In this document: positions 34,284 to 43,156 of the stretch, piece after piece
How positions within the stretch are numbered: position 1 is the stretch's first letter
Layout: each line of letters opens with the position of its first letter
Assembly: GCA_012519905.1 (NCBI GenBank)
Contig: JAAYPG010000030.1
Span: forward strand, 1 to 43,156
DNA length: 43,156 bases
DNA from: Clostridiales bacterium
GTDB taxonomy: Bacteria > Bacillota > Clostridia > Lachnospirales > Lachnospiraceae
Direction: 5' to 3'
Position numbers and translations under genes: made by a program
The notes under the pieces: model-generated
Seen by the model: the letters and a program-made list of their open reading frames with translations, nothing else
Databases searched by the model: none
What the model was told of the DNA's origin: nothing

Positions 34284-35678
34284 CTAGAGACTTATCATGG
34301 CCCATTTTCCGCTTGAGAAGCGTCTGAAGTTAACCACAAGTCTAAATAACTGGTCTAAACCCAAAGCAATCCAGGCACCATATAAGCCCAGTCCCAGGGG
34401 GAAGCAAAGAAGCCAGGTTAGGAAGGGCCTAACTAGGGCTATACTGATAAAGGAGGTAACCGCTATATAAGTGGTATCTCCAGCGCCTCTAAGGCAGCCT
34501 GACATAACTACCTGCGATGTCTGGGCGTGGGTGCTAAAGGCAGCTAGAATCATTATACTTGATCCCAGAGCTATGATAGCCTGTTCATCACTAAAGAGCG
34601 ATACCAGAAATTCTCCCCCGAACATGAATACAAAGAATATACCGGTGGATATCATAAAGGCTAACCTCTGTCCAGTTTTACCATAGATTATGGATAAATC
34701 CGATCTCTTAGCCCCAAGGTTTTGGCCAACTAGGGCTGAGGCGGCGATAGATAATCCGTCACCAAATGAAAAGGATAGAGAAAGAATATTCATACAGATC
34801 AAATGAGTAGAATATGCTGTGGTACCTAATCTGGCTATAATAGCAGCATAAGCAAAGAAGCCAATTCTCATAAATACCTGTTCAACAAAAGCACTGGAGC
34901 TCACCCTCAGGATGGGGTTTAGTATATATCTTTTTAAAGACCATTTTGCCTTATAATAAAAGCTTAGATAGTTGTTCCTTCTAAATAGAGTAGCTATGGA
35001 AATTATGAAGGCGACACAAGCTCCCATAGTTGTCGCTATAGCAGCACCAGCTACTTCAAGTCTAGGGAAAATTCCAATTCCATTAATAAGGAGATAGTTA
35101 AAGACTATGTTAACCAGATTACTAGATATATTGGTCCACATAGATATTTTTGTTTTTCCACATCCTCTTTGAGCGGCATTTATAGTAAGGTTAAGGGATT
35201 GAAAGGGGATGCTAAACATAATAATTCTAAGATATGTCATAGCTTCATTAATATATGAATCTTCTGCTCCTGCAAATAAAAGAATTGGCTTGGCAAATAT
35301 ATATCCTAAGGTAGCCATAACCAAAGAGATTATTGATGCAAGTAAAATACCTGCTCTTAAGGTATTATTAGCACCTGTCTGATCCTCCTGTCCCTTTCTT
35401 CTTGCGGTCACAGCTGTGATTCCGACATTGAGTGAAAAGATCATAGCAAGCAGTATAAATCTGGGCTGATTTGTTATACCTACCGCTGCAATGGCATGCT
35501 TACCAAGACCTCCAACCATCATAGTATCAACTGCACTTACAAGGCCTACTAGAAGTGCTTCAAGTGCTGATGGCCATGCCATCTTAATAAAGTTGGTATA
35601 TATGGTCTTTGTCGTGGGCAAGTCTCCTAATCTTTGATTAGGCTTTATCATACCACTAACCGTGAAAAACTTCTTCAT
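34284..35678 (-). CDS. MATE family multidrug efflux transporter
   Basis: The 464-aa integral membrane protein has about twelve helices in two similar halves. AWPSALEALLVGLVSAVDTMMVGGLGKHAIAAVGI is the first helical pair of MATE proteins, and SSAFVEQVFMRIGFFAYAAIIARLG opens the second half. These carriers export cationic compounds using a sodium or proton gradient. The longer frame starts 54 nt upstream, but TTGGAG with 9-nt spacing points to MKKFFTVSGM. It faces away from the deoD operon. The substrate cannot be inferred. Confidence 0.92.
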   Translation of the reverse strand: MKKFFTVSGMIKPNQRLGDLPTTKTIYTNFIKMAWPSALEALLVGLVSAVDTMMVGGLGKHAIAAVGITNQPRFILLAMIFSLNVGITAVTARRKGQEDQTGANNTLRAGILLASIISLVMATLGYIFAKPILLFAGAEDSYINEAMTYLRIIMFSIPFQSLNLTINAAQRGCGKTKISMWTNISSNLVNIVFNYLLINGIGIFPRLEVAGAAIATTMGACVAFIISIATLFRRNNYLSFYYKAKWSLKRYILNPILRVSSSAFVEQVFMRIGFFAYAAIIARLGTTAYSTHLICMNILSLSFSFGDGLSIAASALVGQNLGAKRSDLSIIYGKTGQRLAFMISTGIFFVFMFGGEFLVSLFSDEQAIIALGSSIMILAAFSTHAQTSQVVMSGCLRGAGDTTYIAVTSFISIALVRPFLTWLLCFPLGLGLYGAWIALGLDQLFRLVVNFRRFSSGKWAMISL

Positions 35679-35935
35679 TATCTTCATCTCCAATTTTTGC
35701 TTAGCTATGTAAGTCGTCTGATTAAAAAACATTTAATATTGTAGATTATATCATCATCGATAAAAAAATCAATGTAGTAACTTCTAATGCTAGATATACA
35801 AAATTATTATTTTATCATAGTCATAGAGAATTGCCTTTTAAATGAATAGATGTTAAAATTACTTATATTATTAAGTTTATGAGCTTTTGTATATACTAAA
35901 AATACTTGAGTAACTATCAGAAGGAGGAAATGAAT

Positions 35936-36643
35936 ATGAATATACCAACACCCCATATTGGAGCAAAGGCTGGTGATATAGCTAAGACCGTTTTGATGCC
36001 TGGAGATCCCTTAAGGGCTAAATTCATAGCAGATAATTATTTGGAGAATCCAGTGACCTTTAACACAGTTAGAAATATGCTAGGTTTCACAGGAACCTAT
36101 AAAGGAAAAAAGATTTCAGTAATGGGAAGTGGCATGGGGATACCATCTATTGGTATATACTCCTATGAGCTATATAACTTTTATGATGTGGATAATATTA
36201 TTAGAATTGGATCAGCTGGTGGAATAGCTGACGATATAAAGCTTAGGGATATAGTTATAGGCATGGGAGCGTCAACCAACTCCAGGTTTGCCGACCAATA
36301 TAAACTACCGGGAACATTTGCCCCAATTGCAGATTTTGGACTCCTTCGTAAAGCCGTGGAGACAGCAGAAAAGCTTAATATAAAAACTGTAGTAGGTAAT
36401 ATCTTATCTTCTGACACCTTCTACGATGACAATTCCGAAGCAAATTCACTATGGAAGAAAATGAATGTCTTATGCGTGGAGATGGAAGCGGCGGCCTTAT
36501 ATATGAATGCAGCTAGGGCTGGTAAGAAGGCTTTATGCATACTTACCATTTCAGACCATGTCTTTACTGGGGAAGCTTTATCAGCAGAGGATAGACAAAA
36601 CACCTTCCGTGATATGATGGAAATTGCATTAGAGCTGGCATAA
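35936..36643 (+). CDS. deoD: Purine-nucleoside phosphorylase, DeoD type
   Basis: The 235-aa enzyme splits purine (deoxy)nucleosides with phosphate to free base and (deoxy)ribose-1-phosphate. NIPTPHIGAKAGDIAKTVLMPGDPLRAKFIA is the DeoD N-terminus with the phosphate-binding GDP loop. RIGSAGGI, VEMEAAALY and TISDHVFTGE with the catalytic Asp follow. AAGGAGG lies 8 nt before this ATG; the longer frame would start at a TTG with no site. It opens the deoD-deoC-cdd operon. Confidence 0.96.
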   Translation: MNIPTPHIGAKAGDIAKTVLMPGDPLRAKFIADNYLENPVTFNTVRNMLGFTGTYKGKKISVMGSGMGIPSIGIYSYELYNFYDVDNIIRIGSAGGIADDIKLRDIVIGMGASTNSRFADQYKLPGTFAPIADFGLLRKAVETAEKLNIKTVVGNILSSDTFYDDNSEANSLWKKMNVLCVEMEAAALYMNAARAGKKALCILTISDHVFTGEALSAEDRQNTFRDMMEIALELA

Positions 36644-36671
36644 TAGACAATAGAGAAAGGTGGTTTTAGAA

Positions 36672-37337
36672 ATGGATAGAAAAGAGATATTTGGCAAGGT
36701 AGACCATACCTTACTTACACAGACAGCGTCCTGGGATGAGATAAAAGAGATATGTGATGATGCTATTAGCTATGGAGTGGCATCCGTATGTATACCACCA
36801 TCCTATGTGAAAAGAGTCAAGGAATATGTAAAGGACCAGGTGGCAGTCTGCACAGTAATTGGCTTTCCCAATGGCTATCAGACTACAGAGACAAAAGTAT
36901 TTGAAGCTAAGGATGCTATAAAAAATGGTGCTGATGAGATTGACATGGTTATTAATATTGGTCTAGTAAAGGACAGAGAATGTTCTAAAGTATTAGATGA
37001 AATAAAACTTATCAAAGAAGCATGTGGTGAAAAAATTCTTAAAGTTATTATAGAGACCTGCCTATTAACTGATGATGAAAAAATCAGGATGTGTGAAGTG
37101 GTAACAGAGGCAGGAGCCGACTTTATAAAGACCTCCACAGGCTTTTCTAAGGCAGGGGCAACCTTTGAGGATGTAGCCTTGTTTGCTAAGCATGTAGGCG
37201 AGAATGTTAAAATAAAGGCAGCGGGAGGTATTGCCTCCTTTGATGATGCAGAGCAATTTATTAAACTAGGTGCTGAAAGGCTTGGTACCAGTAGAATAGT
37301 TAAGCTGGCTAAGAATCAAGAGGCAGAGGGATACTAG
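36672..37337 (+). CDS. deoC: Deoxyribose-phosphate aldolase
   Basis: The 221-aa class I aldolase cleaves deoxyribose-5-phosphate to acetaldehyde and glyceraldehyde-3-phosphate. [13 protein letters not shown] at the N-terminus, [34 protein letters not shown] and [16 protein letters not shown] with the Schiff-base Lys, then VKIKAAGGI, are all present. The start was set at this ATG because AAAGGTGG precedes it; a GTG four codons upstream overlaps that site. It follows deoD by 28 bp. Confidence 0.96.
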   Translation: MDRKEIFGKVDHTLLTQTASWDEIKEICDDAISYGVASVCIPPSYVKRVKEYVKDQVAVCTVIGFPNGYQTTETKVFEAKDAIKNGADEIDMVINIGLVKDRECSKVLDEIKLIKEACGEKILKVIIETCLLTDDEKIRMCEVVTEAGADFIKTSTGFSKAGATFEDVALFAKHVGENVKIKAAGGIASFDDAEQFIKLGAERLGTSRIVKLAKNQEAEGY

Positions 37338-37345
37338 AGTCAGAG

Positions 37346-37450
37346 GGAGGAGAAATCCTCCGTTGATAATGTGAATATATTTATTATATTTAGGAGGAGA
37401 AATCCTCCGTTGATAATGTGAATATATTTATTATATTTAGGAGGATTGGG
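37346..37450 (+). promoter_or_regulatory. cdd leader: two tandem 47-nt decoy-SD hairpin units
   Basis: GGAGGA-GAAA-TCCTCC hairpins occur at 37346-37361 and 37393-37408, each followed by GTTGATAATG and the same AT-rich tail. The true SD GGAGGA at 37440-37445 is again 47 nt after the second decoy and 5 nt before the ATG. The two 47-nt units are identical. The loop GAAA is a stable GNRA tetraloop. There is no T tract, so these are not terminators. Confidence 0.8.
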
Positions 37451-37942
37451 ATGAAACAAGAGCATGAACAAATGCACAGTTTGATTCGTCAGGAGAAGGG
37501 AGAGCTGTTAGCAAAGAGTGAGCTGGTTAGCCGATCTCTTATTAAGAATTTAATAAGAGAAGCTATATTAGCCATGGAGCATGCCTACGCACCATACTCC
37601 AATTTCAAGGTGGGTACAGCATTGTTAACGGCTAAACAGAAGATATATACCGGATGTAATATTGAGAGTGCCTCATTATCACCTACAAATTGCGGTGAAA
37701 GAACCTCCTTTTTTAAAGCAATAAGTGAAGGTGAGAAGGATTTTGCTGCGATTGCCATCGTAGGAGGAAAGGATGGGGTTATAACAGATTATTGTCCACC
37801 CTGCGGGGTATGTCGGCAGGTAATAAGAGAGTTTGTAAATCCTCATAGATTTCTAGTGATAGTAGCAAAATCCGAGGAAGATTATCTTGTCTATTTCCTA
37901 GAGGAGCTATTGCCTATGGGATTCGGACCGGAATATTTATAG
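37451..37942 (+). CDS. cdd: Cytidine deaminase
   Basis: The 163-aa enzyme deaminates cytidine and deoxycytidine to uridine forms. AYAPYSNFKVGTALLT, TGCNIESASLSPTNCGERTSFFKA and PPCGVCRQVIREF give the three zinc cysteines and the catalytic Glu of small tetrameric deaminases. The usual C-A-E is C-G-E here. About 35 extra helical residues precede the domain (MKQEHEQMHSLIRQEK). The start follows GGAGGATTGGG; the upstream open frame is leader sequence. Third gene of the nucleoside operon. Confidence 0.93.
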   Translation: MKQEHEQMHSLIRQEKGELLAKSELVSRSLIKNLIREAILAMEHAYAPYSNFKVGTALLTAKQKIYTGCNIESASLSPTNCGERTSFFKAISEGEKDFAAIAIVGGKDGVITDYCPPCGVCRQVIREFVNPHRFLVIVAKSEEDYLVYFLEELLPMGFGPEYL

Positions 37943-37951
37943 TTCGTTATT

Positions 37952-39241
37952 TTAGTGTAAGGGAAGCCATAGCATAAAAGTAGCACCGCCTCCAGGGGTA
38001 TCCTTAATAGTAATATTTCCCCCATGAAGCTCTGCTAATTCCTTTGCTATGCTTAGTCCCAAGCCAAAATTATTTTTATTATTTCTAGATTGGTCTTTTT
38101 TATAGAACCTTTCAAACACAAGCTTTTTATCTTCATCATTGATACCTGGTCCATGATCCTCGACCTCTACAATAACATAATCCTTTTGATTAAATGCCCT
38201 GAGTGCAATGACTCCTTCCATAGGAGTATGGCTCATGGCATTATCTATTAATATAGCAAATATCTGCTTTATTCGTTCTATGTCACCAAAGATTATAGGA
38301 AGCTCTTCCTCTGGTAACTGAAGAGTTAAGCGATAATTTTTGCTATTGTAACAGGAGCAGAACATGTCATAGGTTTCTATGAGAATAGTATCAATTTCAA
38401 CAGGTTCTTTTTCAAGAGTCCAGGTCTTAGCATTAGAGGAGGCTAATAAGAGCATATCACTGATTAACCTTGTCATTCTGTCGCATTCCTCTTCAATATA
38501 GGGAAGGAAGAACTTTGCTTTCGAAGCATCCTCCCTCATAGATGATATGCCGGCTTTCATTACAGTTAGAGGGGTTCTTAACTCATGGGAAGCAGCTGCT
38601 ACGAAGGCAACTTGTCTTTTATGGCCTTCTTCTAATGGTTTAAGTATATTACCAATGTATAGAGAGCTGAGCAAAAACAAGGCGGCTATACCGATAAAGT
38701 TTATTATGATATAGAAAATTATCTGGCTATGAAAGATACCAGTTACCAGATTGTCATAGCCTATAACGATTAGGCTCAACCAGCCTGTACTCTTCGGGAT
38801 ATTAACTGCCATACCATAATGAGCTTTTCCTCCCATAGAACTTAGAGTAAATACTGGTGTCTTACTGGGGGTAGAGTATAGAGGTCTTATATCTAGATTA
38901 ATACCTACTTCAAGAGAATGTTGCTTGACCTCATTAATTAACCCTTCAGAATTGACTAGAGTCCTTAGTTGGCTGTATTTGGTGAGTTTTATCCCATTAT
39001 TCTCTATATGTACAAATAAACGGTTATCCTCCTACATTTTAACCAGCCAGGAATTATTGATTACATCCTCTGTTCGAAGTCTTTCAGAGATTTGTTCAAC
39101 ATTTTTTTGAAAGAGAATTTGGCTTTGTTCACCAGCCTGCTTATGATTTATTAGATATACGCCAATTATAATTATGGAAATAATAAGACTAGAGGTAATG
39201 CCATATAAAAGTACCAAACGCCTCTTGAGCTTGCTAAACAT
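37952..39241 (-). pseudogene. Sensor histidine kinase with internal amber codon
   Basis: Read through one TAG at 39032-39034, the frame is continuous for 429 codons. It has a membrane helix (about 9-30), an extracellular region, a second helix (about 174-197), HisKA with SHELRTP (His219) and a HATPase with IDNAMSHTP, DHGPGI and GLGLSIAKEL. The sequence on both sides of the stop is in the same frame and fits a sensor domain, so this is a point nonsense change and not a frameshift. Translation would yield only 69 residues. A kinase core could come only from internal restart, for example at 38836. It lies 2 nt after the end of its truncated response regulator. A sequencing error at one base is the alternative. 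Confidence 0.8.
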
Positions 39242-39243
39242 AT

Positions 39244-39333
39244 TTATTCCTCCAGTTGATATCCGATAGATCGTATGGTCTTTATGGTAACACGGCTATG
39301 TACAGATTTTAATCTTTTCCTTAGAAAGTGGCA
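39244..39333 (-). pseudogene. OmpR-family response regulator, C-terminal remnant
   Basis: About 29 codons remain, ending FLRKRLKSVHSRVTIKTIRS then IGYQLEE and a stop. This is the recognition helix and wing of an OmpR/PhoB winged-helix domain. The receiver domain and most of the DNA-binding domain are missing. Beyond about 39333 the sequence belongs to the opposite-strand solute-binding gene, so the 5' part was lost by deletion. It would have paired with the adjacent histidine kinase. Confidence 0.8.
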
Positions 39334-40937
39334 ATAACTATACAGAGTTCATATTAAGCACTAAGGAAGATAAGATTATTCTTGGAAAAACTAATGACAG
39401 TGGACAGTTTGAGGGGATAGACATTTATGATACAAATGATTATAGTAAGCTTACATATCCTTATCAATACGAGTTTAGCCAAAACACAGAAACATATTTC
39501 GATATGAATGATAAGAAGGAATTGGCTTTGTGTGATCAAGCTGGTATTCATATTTTAGAGGAAGGGACTTCTACATGGCAGACTATAGTGGACGGAGATA
39601 TGACATCCCTAACCATGAAGACGATGTATATGGTTGGCTTTGTATCAGCAGCCAATTCCAATTATTATATCCTCTACATCTCTCAAAATGGCTATTCCTT
39701 TATGAAGTACTCCTATGATGATTCTGCTAATGCTGTACCTTCAAATGAGTTAAATATATACTCAATAAAAGATAATCCCACCCTAAGACAGGCTGCAGCA
39801 GTATTTCGTCAAACACATCCAGATATAAAAGTCAACTTTAATATTATCATCACTGATGAGGAATATTTAGAGGCAGACCAGGCTATTATAGATGATTATG
39901 TGAGGGCACTTAACACAGAGCTTTTGGCTGGTAATGGCCCTGACATATTAGTACTAGATGATCTTCCAATAGATTCCTATATTGCGAAAGGGCACCTTCT
40001 AGATATAAGTGATATAATTCAGCCTATGATTGATAAGGATCAGTTATATACTGATATCATGAGCAACTATAACACAAATGATAAAATATACTATCTTCCA
40101 ACCCGCATTATACCTAATCTTATATGCACCAGATCTTCCGATGCAGATAAGCTATCTAGGATGGAGGATTTATCAGAGTATTTAGAAAAGGCCCGAGATA
40201 GGACTGTACTTGGTAAAATGACATATGAAGATTTTATTAATGAGTTTGCTCCTTACATTATAAATAAAATACTTAATGAGGATAGAACAGTCAGTAATAA
40301 TAAGTTAACCTTCCAGCTGGACTTATTGAAAACTATTGGAGATAGTATCGGTCTAGTTGATCAATATATAGGTGATGAAAAATACATAAACAGTGAGATA
40401 AATATTGCTAATGAAATTGAACTGGCCTTCTCCCATCCAATGGGATTTAGTCATGCGATGATACCAATAGGCATGGTTGATTTGGTGAAGGGAAACTATA
40501 TTGTATTTGAAAACTCCTTTATACCAGTCTGTGAATTGGCTGTAAATCAAGCCAGTGATAGAAAAGAACTTTCTAAGGAATTTGTTTCTCTGGTAATATC
40601 AGAGGAGGTACAAAAGGAGGATTTTTTTGATGGTTTTCCAGTGAACAAAAAAGCAATGGAATTATGTATTCAGAAAGAAACAGGTGATTATGGCGCTGCT
40701 GTCGGGATAAGAAGGGAAGATGGAAGCGAAGAAATACATTATTTTGAACCCATGAATAAGGACCAGAAGAAAGAATTAGCTGACAAGTATGCCGGGATAT
40801 CCAATAGAATCGTTAAGAATGAACCACTTTTAGCATTTATAAAGGATGAACTAAGAGAATTCCTAAATGACAGTCTATCCATAGAGGATACAGCATTGCG
40901 TATTATTGATCGGATTAATATTTACTTATCTGAGTAG
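39333..40937 (+). pseudogene. Extracellular solute-binding protein, 5'-truncated
   Basis: The frame is open from the junction with the response-regulator remnant (reading NNYTEFILSTKEDKIILGK) to the stop. An internal ATG occurs at 39504 without a good ribosome site. The first ~150 residues are strand-rich and propeller-like, then NPTLRQAAAVFRQTHPDIKVNF opens a family 1 solute-binding domain with NGPDILVLDDLPIDSYIAKG. The signal peptide, lipobox and start are missing. Similar long binding proteins occur in Lachnospiraceae beside two-component systems. It probably bound a sugar or peptide. Without export it is unlikely to work. Confidence 0.78.
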
Positions 40938-41179
40938 ATGATTAGCCCTTATTAGCAATCCTTTCCATAAATGATAAAGGGGGATGGTAATGGCTATCCT
41001 TCTATGTCAATTATAAAATTTTACAGGTATAATTATTAGATAAAGTAATGAATACATGATATATATATTAGTGTTTTTACTTTTAAAGAGTTGTCCTATA
41101 TGGTATACTTTTACCAAACAGCTTGTACCAAGCTATAGTAGAAGCTATCATACGAATTTAACCGGAAAGGATGATAAGA
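40938..41179 (+). other. glyA upstream region
   Basis: This 242-bp gap holds TATACT at 41104-41109 as a possible -10 without a good -35. A 6-3-6 palindrome AGCTTG-TAC-CAAGCT lies at 41120-41134 and TACCAA occurs twice nearby. These could be operator sites. No glycine riboswitch or open frame is visible. Confidence 0.4.
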
Positions 41180-42418
41180 ATGTATTCATTTGATGATGTG
41201 AAATCGTTTGATCCAGAGATTGCTGATGCAATAACCCTAGAGATAGGCAGGCAAAGAGATCATATTGAGCTTATTGCTTCAGAGAATTTCGTAAGTAAAG
41301 CGGTCATGGCAGCTATGGGAAGTCAATTAACCAATAAGTATGCTGAAGGATATCCAGGAAAAAGATATTATGGAGGATGTGAATTTGTAGATATAGCTGA
41401 AAATTTGGCTATAGATAGGGCAAAAGATCTTTTTGGTTGTTCCTATGCCAATGTTCAGCCCCATTCCGGTGCACAGGCAAATATGGCGGTATATTTTGCC
41501 TTACTTAAGCCTGGTGATACAATTATGGGAATGAATCTTAACCATGGAGGGCATTTAACCCATGGAAGCCCTGTAAACATGAGTGGTAGTTACTATAAGA
41601 TAGTTCCTTACGGTGTAGATGACAGCGGTTATATAGATTATGATGAAGTTAGAAGGATTGCACATGAAAGCAAGCCTAAATTGATTGTAGCTGGAGCAAG
41701 TGCTTATGCAAGAAGCATCGATTTTAAAAAGTTTAGGGAAGTGGCCGATGAAGTAGGAGCCTTACTTATGGTAGACATGGCTCATATTGCCGGTCTTGTG
41801 GCTGCTGGTTATCATGAAAGTCCTATACCCTATGCTCATGTGACCACCACTACAACCCATAAAACCTTAAGAGGACCCAGAGGTGGCATGATTCTTTCCA
41901 GTGCAGAGTTTGCAGATAAGTATAAGCTTAATAAGGCTGTTTTTCCTGGAATTCAAGGGGGTCCCTTAATGCATGTTATTGCTGCTAAAGCTGTCTGCTT
42001 TAAAGAAGCGCTACAGCCTGACTTTAAAGATTATGCTAAAAAAGTAGTTGAGAATGCACAGGCTCTCGCGGCTGGATTAATTAATAGAGGCTTCAATCTA
42101 GTTTCAGGGGGAACTGACAATCATTTGATGCTTGTTGATCTTCAGAACATGGGTGTAACTGGTAAGAAGGCAGAGAAGCTTCTAGAGGAGGCCAATATCA
42201 CTTGTAACAAGAATACAGTACCCAATGACCCTGCTTCGCCATTTGTGACCAGCGGAATTCGTCTTGGAACCGCTGCTGTGACCAGTAGAGGATTTGGTGC
42301 TGAGGATATGGATGTTATTGCTGAAGCGATTTACCTTCTTATCAAGGATGCTAAGGCTAATAAGGATAAGGCTGTAAAGATGGTGAAAGGCCTGACTGAT
42401 AAATATCCATTATATTAG
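41180..42418 (+). CDS. glyA: Serine hydroxymethyltransferase
   Basis: The 412-aa PLP enzyme moves a one-carbon unit from serine to tetrahydrofolate, giving glycine. [69 protein letters not shown] and the PLP-lysine motif [14 protein letters not shown] are intact. Length is standard. The longer frame begins three codons earlier, but GGAAAGG touches that ATG and is 9 nt from this one. A large terminator follows. Confidence 0.97.
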   Translation: MYSFDDVKSFDPEIADAITLEIGRQRDHIELIASENFVSKAVMAAMGSQLTNKYAEGYPGKRYYGGCEFVDIAENLAIDRAKDLFGCSYANVQPHSGAQANMAVYFALLKPGDTIMGMNLNHGGHLTHGSPVNMSGSYYKIVPYGVDDSGYIDYDEVRRIAHESKPKLIVAGASAYARSIDFKKFREVADEVGALLMVDMAHIAGLVAAGYHESPIPYAHVTTTTTHKTLRGPRGGMILSSAEFADKYKLNKAVFPGIQGGPLMHVIAAKAVCFKEALQPDFKDYAKKVVENAQALAAGLINRGFNLVSGGTDNHLMLVDLQNMGVTGKKAEKLLEEANITCNKNTVPNDPASPFVTSGIRLGTAAVTSRGFGAEDMDVIAEAIYLLIKDAKANKDKAVKMVKGLTDKYPLY

Positions 42419-42451
42419 TAAAGAAATAGATATATACAGATAAAAGAGACA

Positions 42452-42534
42452 AGAGACTAACCCATGAACCAGCCCCAGCAGGTAAGCTTCTAAGGCTTAC
42501 TACTGGTGGTTCAAATGGTATAGTCTCTTTTTTT
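42452..42534 (+). terminator. Large three-tier terminator after glyA
   Basis: Outer stem AGAGACTA (42452-42459) pairs with 42521-42528, a middle stem TGAACCA (42465-42471) with 42507-42513, and an inner hairpin GTAAGC (42482-42487) with 42495-42500. A run of T follows to 42534. The fold is much larger than a normal terminator and may give a stable 3' fragment or small RNA. Confidence 0.75.
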
Positions 42535-42570
42535 GGTAGACTTATAGGATAATATAGTTATTGTTCTTTG

Positions 42571-42750
42571 TCAGTCAATCATATCAATCCCTTGATTTAT
42601 CATCTTCTGATAGCATTTGGCTCCAAATATAATTCCTACAATAACTATTCCCGCTAAGCATACATACTTAACTATTTTGGTTACATCCACTGATATGTTT
42701 ACACTGGATCCGCCTTTTACCTTAGGTTCGCAGCAGTTAAATTTTGACAT
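42571..42750 (-). CDS. Small Cys-containing membrane protein, unknown
   Basis: The 59-aa product MSKFNCCEPKVKGGSSVNIS has a Cys pair near the N-terminus, then one membrane helix (about 27-44, VKYVCLAGIVIVGIIFGA) and a short polar tail. GGGAG lies 6 nt before this ATG; an ATG two codons earlier touches the site. It follows the DegV gene on the same strand and may be co-transcribed. No family was recognised. Confidence 0.6.
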   Translation of the reverse strand: MSKFNCCEPKVKGGSSVNISVDVTKIVKYVCLAGIVIVGIIFGAKCYQKMINQGIDMID

Positions 42751-42785
42751 ATCCATCTCCCTTTCTTAAAATTGATTTAATAGTA

Positions 42786-43156
42786 CTAGTATATGCATGT
42801 ATATCTCTTTACAAAACATATTCCAATAGCCCCGGGACCAGTATAGGCTCCGATAGTCGCACCTATCTTAAAAATAGGTAGTGTAAGCTTTCTATTAAGA
42901 TATTCCTCCAGCCTATTTCTTAGATAATAGGCATCTTCTTTGGTAGTTGCATGGACTACACAGAAATCATAATCTGTAGGCTGCTCATTTGACTCATGAA
43001 AATACTCTTTTACCATATCAAGGACCTTATCCAAGGATTTTTTTCTTCCTCGAATATTGGAGTAGGGGATTAGCTCTGCCTCCTTAAGCTGAATAAGTGG
43101 CTTTAGGTTTAGCATATTCCTTGCTAAAGAAATTACTTTACCAATTCTTCTACCCT
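42786..43156 (-). CDS. DegV family fatty-acid-binding protein, C-terminal part, cut by window edge
   Basis: About 122 codons are visible and the 5' end lies beyond the window; an internal ATG at 43115 is not the start. GRRIGKVISLARNMLNLKPLIQL followed by RGRKKSLDKVLDMV and the ending GATIGAYTGPGAIGICFV match the C-terminal domain of DegV/FakB proteins. These bind a fatty acid and present it to the kinase FakA for phospholipid synthesis. The fatty-acid-contacting N-terminal domain is not in view. Confidence 0.85.
   Translation of the reverse strand, partial: GRRIGKVISLARNMLNLKPLIQLKEAELIPYSNIRGRKKSLDKVLDMVKEYFHESNEQPTDYDFCVVHATTKEDAYYLRNRLEEYLNRKLTLPIFKIGATIGAYTGPGAIGICFVKRYTCIY

Noticed and set aside
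37346..37445. CRISPR-like short array at cdd
   Set aside because: Only two full units plus a partial one exist, with no spacers: the whole 47-nt unit repeats, including the AT-rich part.
38925..39110. Plus-strand open frame of 61 codons across the kinase amber site
   Set aside because: It is antisense to continuous kinase-like sequence and has no ribosome site.
39354..39551. Minus-strand open frame of 65 codons
   Set aside because: It is antisense to the solute-binding pseudogene frame, which continues open through this region.
41000..41179. Glycine riboswitch before glyA
   Set aside because: No paired aptamer pattern is visible; only short palindromes are present.

Overview
The window is AT-rich DNA from a low-GC Gram-positive anaerobe. 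The best fit is a Clostridia member of the Lachnospiraceae type. Supporting signs are strong AGGAGG ribosome sites, GatCAB transamidation, pyruvate formate-lyase with its activase, a cysteine T-box, a CotH/VTC/DUF4956 operon, DUF4349 and PilZ proteins, and a solute-binding protein with a long N-terminal region. No rRNA, tRNA, CRISPR array, prophage or intact transposase is visible. Most of the window is ordinary chromosomal gene content with good coding density.

Layout. 1-1.5 kb: edge of a superoxide dismutase gene and a secreted Big2 (Ig-like) protein whose transcript is bracketed by a 16-bp inverted repeat. 1.7-4.5 kb: operon of exported CotH-like kinase, VTC-type polyphosphate polymerase and DUF4956 membrane protein, followed by a 196-bp palindromic element. 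4.8-12.5 kb: small heat-shock protein, lipid kinase, LytR-CpsA-Psr ligase, PilZ protein, dapF, S66 carboxypeptidase and an LtaS-like enzyme, mostly cell-envelope functions. 12.7-15.9 kb: gatCAB. 16-18.1 kb: a second PilZ protein facing an orphan FliK-like gene. 18.4-24 kb: pflB, a structured intergenic element, pflA, a histidine phosphatase and a 2Fe-2S/ASKHA reductive activator. 24-27.7 kb: ispF, then cysE-cysS-mrnC under a T-box. 27.9-34.3 kb: a large secreted 5'-nucleotidase with Ig-like repeats, a NUDIX hydrolase, a DUF4349 lipoprotein and a small secreted protein. 34.3-38 kb: MATE exporter facing away from the nucleoside salvage operon deoD-deoC-cdd. 38-41 kb: a decayed locus with a histidine kinase carrying an internal amber codon, the tail of its response regulator, and a solute-binding protein lacking its 5' end. 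41.2-43.2 kb: glyA with a large terminator, a small Cys-rich membrane protein and a partial DegV protein.

The most unusual signal is a family of 46-47-nt leader units in front of three unrelated genes (ispF, cysS, cdd). In each unit a decoy Shine-Dalgarno GGAGG folds onto CCTCC followed by GTT, and the true Shine-Dalgarno lies exactly one unit downstream. At cdd the unit is present twice in perfect tandem. This is the layout of a decoy / anti-SD / SD switch. It could be a small undescribed translational control element or a mini-repeat that targets ribosome-binding sites. Other points of interest are the inverted repeat starting at the predicted transcription start of the Big2 gene, a near-consensus Fur-type box beside the pflB promoter, a tandem operator on the hsp20 promoter, and the deletion junction at about 39.33 kb. 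Several start codons were moved from the longest open frame to the methionine served by a ribosome-binding site.
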